From the NCBI GenBank assembly GCA_009693715.1, contig SHWT01000005.1, positions 1 to 33,547 of the forward strand: a stretch of 33,547 nucleotides of DNA, in the 5' to 3' direction. Below, piece after piece: positions 29,695 to 33,547 of the stretch. Position 1 is the first letter of the stretch, and each line of letters begins with the position of its first letter. Made by a program: the position numbers and the translations under genes. Under the pieces are notes generated by a model that was not told where the DNA came from, did no database searches, and was given only the letters and a program-made list of their open reading frames with translations. This DNA comes from Chitinophagaceae bacterium. GTDB taxonomy: Bacteria > Bacteroidota > Bacteroidia > Chitinophagales > Chitinophagaceae.

Positions 29695-29701
29695 ACTTAT
29701 T

Positions 29702-32608
29702 TTATTTAGCAATTACTTTCATTACCCCATTCATGATTCTCCAATGACCAGGGAAGGAACATATATAAGGGTAGTCGCCAACATTATCAGGGACATTGAT
29801 CGTCATTGAAAATGTTTTTTGTGGATTGACTAATGGGGTAGCGTGAAGTACTTCATACATTTTAGGCACGTAATTTAATTCAGCGCCATTGGGATCCATC
29901 GCAATTTTATCAGCTGCAGCACCGACTCTATCCTTTGAACCTGGTCTTAAAATTAACAAGTTATGTTGCATGTAGTCCACATTAATAAAATTAATTTTTA
30001 TCGTACTGCCTGCTTTTACAGTGAACTCAGTTAAGTCATATTTCATTTGGTTTTTAATCACTGAAATATTTATTGTTTGGTCAATGATAGTGGCTACTGC
30101 ATTTTTTTCTTTGCTCATTTTTATATGTGCCCCTCTTGCTGATCTTAAAGCAAGATTAATCCACTTATCATCTGTATTTTCTTTAACCAATAACATTTTA
30201 TTCAAAATGGTATAGGCTTCTGTAGATGGTTTCATGTCGGCAATGGCAATAACAGCTGCAAGACGAACTCTAAAATCTACATCCTCAAATACTTTTGCAT
30301 TTTGGTATGCTTTTAATGCGGTAGGTGATTCTTTAAGTACTTCTACCGCTGCTTTACGAACACCGCCAGAAGGGTTGCTTAATGCTTTTGTTGCAGCGGC
30401 TATAGCATTTAAATTATTTTTTAATAAACCTAAACCATGTAAAGTCCATAAAGCATGAATCGCAGGGGCATTTACACCCGCGGCGTCCACATTGCTCGTA
30501 TTGATGATATTAATTAAATCTGGTGCCACAAATAGGTCTTTATTTTCAACCAATAAACGCTGTGCAGTGGTTCTCCAAAACATATTATTGTTACGTAATG
30601 CTTTTAATAATCCTGCTTTGTCATTTTTATCTAAACTAATGGGGGCATTCACAGCGCCATCCTTATAGACCAAACGATAAATACGACCACGTTCATGATC
30701 ACGCAATGGATTAATATGCGCATTCCCTTTGCCATTATCAAAGCCTTTAGGGGTAGGGTTGTGTTGGATAATAAAGTCATACCAGTCTGTAATCCAAACA
30801 TTACCATCAGGACCCACTTCAGATTGTATTGGGCCAAACCATTCATCAGCGCTAGCTACTAAATTCCAGCCATCCCCTTTTTCTTTAAATCCAGACCCCA
30901 CTTGTTCAATAAAATTTTTATGAATCAATCTTCCAGTGGGTTCACAAACCAATGCTACTTTATTCCAAAATTCTGATGGATAATTTCTGGCAGTATAAAT
31001 ACTTTGTCCAGCTGCTGCTGTAAAACCACCAAATACATCCACCTGTCTTAAATTTTTGGTCACCACGTGCATTGCATAATGGGCGTCAATTTTTTCAGTA
31101 CCCAATTTTTCAGCATACCCGTTTTTTAATACGCGCTTAGGAACTCCAAAAAATACACTATGGGTATTGTTTGCAGTGGAAGCGAATACATCAAATTCCT
31201 CCGTAAATCCAAGTCCCCAGGTGTTATTGGTAGTGCCGCCTAAAAATTCAATGTCATTTACTTTTTTAGTAGTTGGTTTGAAACTATAAATACCCATGCT
31301 AAACTCGGTGGTATCTTTTCCTTTGGCATTGACAAATCCTGAATAACCAACAGTTCCCCATAATTTATTGTCTAAACCATATCTTAAGTTGGATGGGCCA
31401 GCATGTGTGTCTGAAATGCCCCAACCTGATAAAATGGTATCTTTTATATTCGCTTTATCATCTCCATCGGTATCTTTTAAAAATAAAAAGTAAGGCGCTT
31501 GCGCAATAACAATACCACCATCTGAAAAAGTAAAGCTGGTCGGAATGTTTAATTTATCCGCAAATACGGTTGACTTATCTGCTTTGCCATCATGGTCAGT
31601 ATCTTCTAATATTACAATTTTATCATGTCCACCTTCTTTGTTCTCTCTTACTTCATTGGGATAATCCACGGTTTCAATAGCCCATAAGCGACCTTTTTCA
31701 TCCCAGTTAATATAAATAGGGTTAATGATTAAAGGTTCTGATGCAAAAAGTTGCAAATCAAATCCAACAGGGATCTGAATTAATGATTGCGATTGTGCTG
31801 GGGTTAATGCGCCTTGGTATTTGGGTACAGGACTCCTTTTTTCATAATTTGGAATAATAGCCTCTGTGTAGGTAGGGGTCGCAATGGAGTATGCCTTTAA
31901 ACTAGCGATTGCATTGTCGTTCACTGCCCATAAAATGCCATTCTCCACCAATTTTAAAAATTGTATATTATTAAAGGTGATCTCATCATGTCCATAGGCG
32001 GTATAAAACACTTTACCTTTCCCTACATTTTGGATCCATGTGTATGGTTCTTTTCTATTGCCGTCTTTTCTTTCAGTAAGGACAGTAATATTTTTACTTA
32101 AAAGCGTGTGGGTATAGGTTTCATCCTTGGTATAAAAGGGGGTAATGTTTTTTATTAATGGATGATTATAATCTTTAAACACGGAAGGGAAGGAGTCATA
32201 GCCATGTTCTTTAAATTGACCGCCAATTAATTCAACTACTTCAGGGTTGTTTCTAAAACAATAGGAGGCGCAATGAATTGGAATAAAGCCTTTGCCATTT
32301 TTTACAAAATTCAATAAAGCAGTGGCATGGTTTGCGCTAATGGTGTCGTAATTAGCATAAAGTATTAAACCATCATAAGGCTTTAGCGTTTTTTCATTTA
32401 AATCATTAATATTCGTGGTGTAAGTAATATTAATTCCTTTTTTAAAATACTCTTTAGACATAATGCTTGCTAAAACATCAGAGTTATGATGTTTGCTATT
32501 ATGCCCTAAAAATAACAACTCTATTTTTTTAGGTATTTGTGCGTTTAATTGGGCAAAAGAAAATGCTATTAATATAACAGCAATTGTTTTTTTAATGATA
32601 GTGTTCAT
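29702..32608 (-). CDS. ThuA domain - PVC-type dehydrogenase beta-propeller - HEAT-like - cupredoxin fusion
   Basis: Signal peptide MNTIIKKTIAVILIAFSFAQLNAQ; ThuA (LLFLGHNSKHH...GFIPIHCASYCF...YGHDEITF); propeller (IYINWDEKGRLWAIETVDYPNE...VILEDTDHDGKADKSTVFADKLNIPTS); azurin-type end (MQHNLLI, YICSFPGHWRIMNG). Confidence 0.88.
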   Translation of the reverse strand: MNTIIKKTIAVILIAFSFAQLNAQIPKKIELLFLGHNSKHHNSDVLASIMSKEYFKKGINITYTTNINDLNEKTLKPYDGLILYANYDTISANHATALLNFVKNGKGFIPIHCASYCFRNNPEVVELIGGQFKEHGYDSFPSVFKDYNHPLIKNITPFYTKDETYTHTLLSKNITVLTERKDGNRKEPYTWIQNVGKGKVFYTAYGHDEITFNNIQFLKLVENGILWAVNDNAIASLKAYSIATPTYTEAIIPNYEKRSPVPKYQGALTPAQSQSLIQIPVGFDLQLFASEPLIINPIYINWDEKGRLWAIETVDYPNEVRENKEGGHDKIVILEDTDHDGKADKSTVFADKLNIPTSFTFSDGGIVIAQAPYFLFLKDTDGDDKANIKDTILSGWGISDTHAGPSNLRYGLDNKLWGTVGYSGFVNAKGKDTTEFSMGIYSFKPTTKKVNDIEFLGGTTNNTWGLGFTEEFDVFASTANNTHSVFFGVPKRVLKNGYAEKLGTEKIDAHYAMHVVTKNLRQVDVFGGFTAAAGQSIYTARNYPSEFWNKVALVCEPTGRLIHKNFIEQVGSGFKEKGDGWNLVASADEWFGPIQSEVGPDGNVWITDWYDFIIQHNPTPKGFDNGKGNAHINPLRDHERGRIYRLVYKDGAVNAPISLDKNDKAGLLKALRNNNMFWRTTAQRLLVENKDLFVAPDLINIINTSNVDAAGVNAPAIHALWTLHGLGLLKNNLNAIAAATKALSNPSGGVRKAAVEVLKESPTALKAYQNAKVFEDVDFRVRLAAVIAIADMKPSTEAYTILNKMLLVKENTDDKWINLALRSARGAHIKMSKEKNAVATIIDQTINISVIKNQMKYDLTEFTVKAGSTIKINFINVDYMQHNLLILRPGSKDRVGAAADKIAMDPNGAELNYVPKMYEVLHATPLVNPQKTFSMTINVPDNVGDYPYICSFPGHWRIMNGVMKVIAK

Positions 32609-32632
32609 TGCATTTGGTTTTAGCATCGTAAG

Positions 32633-32672
32633 GTTCAAAATAATACCAATCCTATGTTGGGTTATTTTGAAC
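32633..32672. repeat. Perfect 11-bp inverted repeat GTTCAAAATAA/TTATTTTGAAC
   Basis: 32633-32643 and 32662-32672, 18-nt spacer with nested CCAA/TTGG pairing. Confidence 0.8.
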
Positions 32673-32748
32673 TATTAAGATATTAAAAATATCAATACAA
32701 TTCGATTAAATTCGACTAGTGGAAACGTAAAAAGGCCTATTTCTAAGC

Positions 32749-33547
32749 TTACATCTTGTTGATCAAATGCCCAAGGATATCTTTAAAGGAGAAGCCTTCA
32801 GTTAATTTTTCTTTATTTAGCTTTTTGTTTTCTACTAAAGCCCATAGAATAAACTCTTTCATAAAGTAGACATCTTCCTTAATGGTATCTGGCGCATATT
32901 TTTTTATAAGTGCGTCCAATGGTTTCACATCGTCAAGTACTTTGTTATACTGCTTTTCATCAAAATCCTCATATAGTTCAAATCCACCTTCTGCAATAAA
33001 CCAATCTAATAAATCAGAATAAGCGTTACGTTCATTTTGCTTTTCTATTTTACTAATTTTAGGAAATTGGTTTTTAAATAAGGTATTAATTGCTTTTTCA
33101 ATTAAATGGGAAGCAATTACTTCTGCACCTTCCTGTTCTCCTTCGTATACCAATTCAATTTTACCTGTAATGGCAGGGATGATTCCCATAAAATCAGATA
33201 AGCGCACGCTGGTTTTTTTCAACCCATTTTTTAAACACCTTCTTTCGGCAGCACTCATTAAATTTTCCATAGCGCTAATCGTCATCCTTGCACTCACACC
33301 ACTTTTAGCATCTATATATTCACTTTCTCTTGCCTCAAAGCTTATTTGCTCAATAATATCCTTTGCCAGATTAGGTAAATAGATGGTTTCCTTTTGTACT
33401 GCGTTTAATCTAGCTTCTTGCTCCGTTATTTTTTTAGCAACCGAGATATTTTTAGGGTAGTGTGTTAAAATTTGAGATCCGATTCTGTCCTTTAATGGCG
33501 TTACAATACTACCACGATTGGTATAGTCCTCTGGATTGGCGGTGAAA
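32749..33547 (-). CDS. Magnesium-chelatase subunit I-like AAA+ ATPase, truncated by window edge
   Basis: Frame stays open past the track start (GTG 33297) to the window end: FTANPEDYTNRGSIVTPLKDRIGSQILTHYP...EARESEYIDAKSGVSARMTISAMENLMSAAERR. Confidence 0.88.
   Translation of the reverse strand, partial: FTANPEDYTNRGSIVTPLKDRIGSQILTHYPKNISVAKKITEQEARLNAVQKETIYLPNLAKDIIEQISFEARESEYIDAKSGVSARMTISAMENLMSAAERRCLKNGLKKTSVRLSDFMGIIPAITGKIELVYEGEQEGAEVIASHLIEKAINTLFKNQFPKISKIEKQNERNAYSDLLDWFIAEGGFELYEDFDEKQYNKVLDDVKPLDALIKKYAPDTIKEDVYFMKEFILWALVENKKLNKEKLTEGFSFKDILGHLINKM

Noticed and set aside
29082-30923. Plus-strand ORFs of 64-106 aa and minus-strand 30649-30846
   Set aside because: Alternate-frame shadows of the Gfo/Idh/MocA and ThuA-fusion genes.

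Overview
AT-rich window from a Bacteroidota genome, probably Chitinophagia-like (inferred from family content, TAnnTTTG promoters and lack of SD sequences; not tested). Most of it is conserved housekeeping and envelope DNA: the sdhCAB operon (-), a MacB/FtsX-type permease, tsaD, a YbiT-like ABC-F ATPase, rpmB-rpmG-DUF4295-ftsY, a polyprenyl synthase, an APC permease, an Smr-domain protein, RNase P RNA (rnpB), prfB with a programmed +1 frameshift, an OstA-like/MCE/amidase operon divergent from lptD, and plsC-ung. A carbohydrate-related accessory segment follows: a DUF5916/CBM9-like protein, GH127, a Gfo/Idh/MocA oxidoreductase, and a ThuA/beta-propeller/HEAT/cupredoxin fusion. The right edge holds a truncated Mg-chelatase-like AAA+ gene. 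I saw no mobile element, CRISPR array, tRNA, phage or defence locus. Best leads: (1) TAnnTTT(G/A) boxes sit exactly 4 nt (5 in one case) before several start codons, and the same spacing holds at the 5' end of rnpB, which suggests leaderless mRNAs and revised starts for lptD and ung; (2) the ABC-F protein has one intact and one fully degenerate ATP site, including a natural Glu-to-Gln change (LDQPTNHLD); (3) a ThuA-propeller-cupredoxin fusion carries an azurin-type copper ligand set next to a ThuB-like oxidoreductase; (4) prfB contains a perfect AGGAGG/CUUUGAC recoding site in a window whose start codons lack SD sequences. I did not find convincing evidence of a wholly new system.
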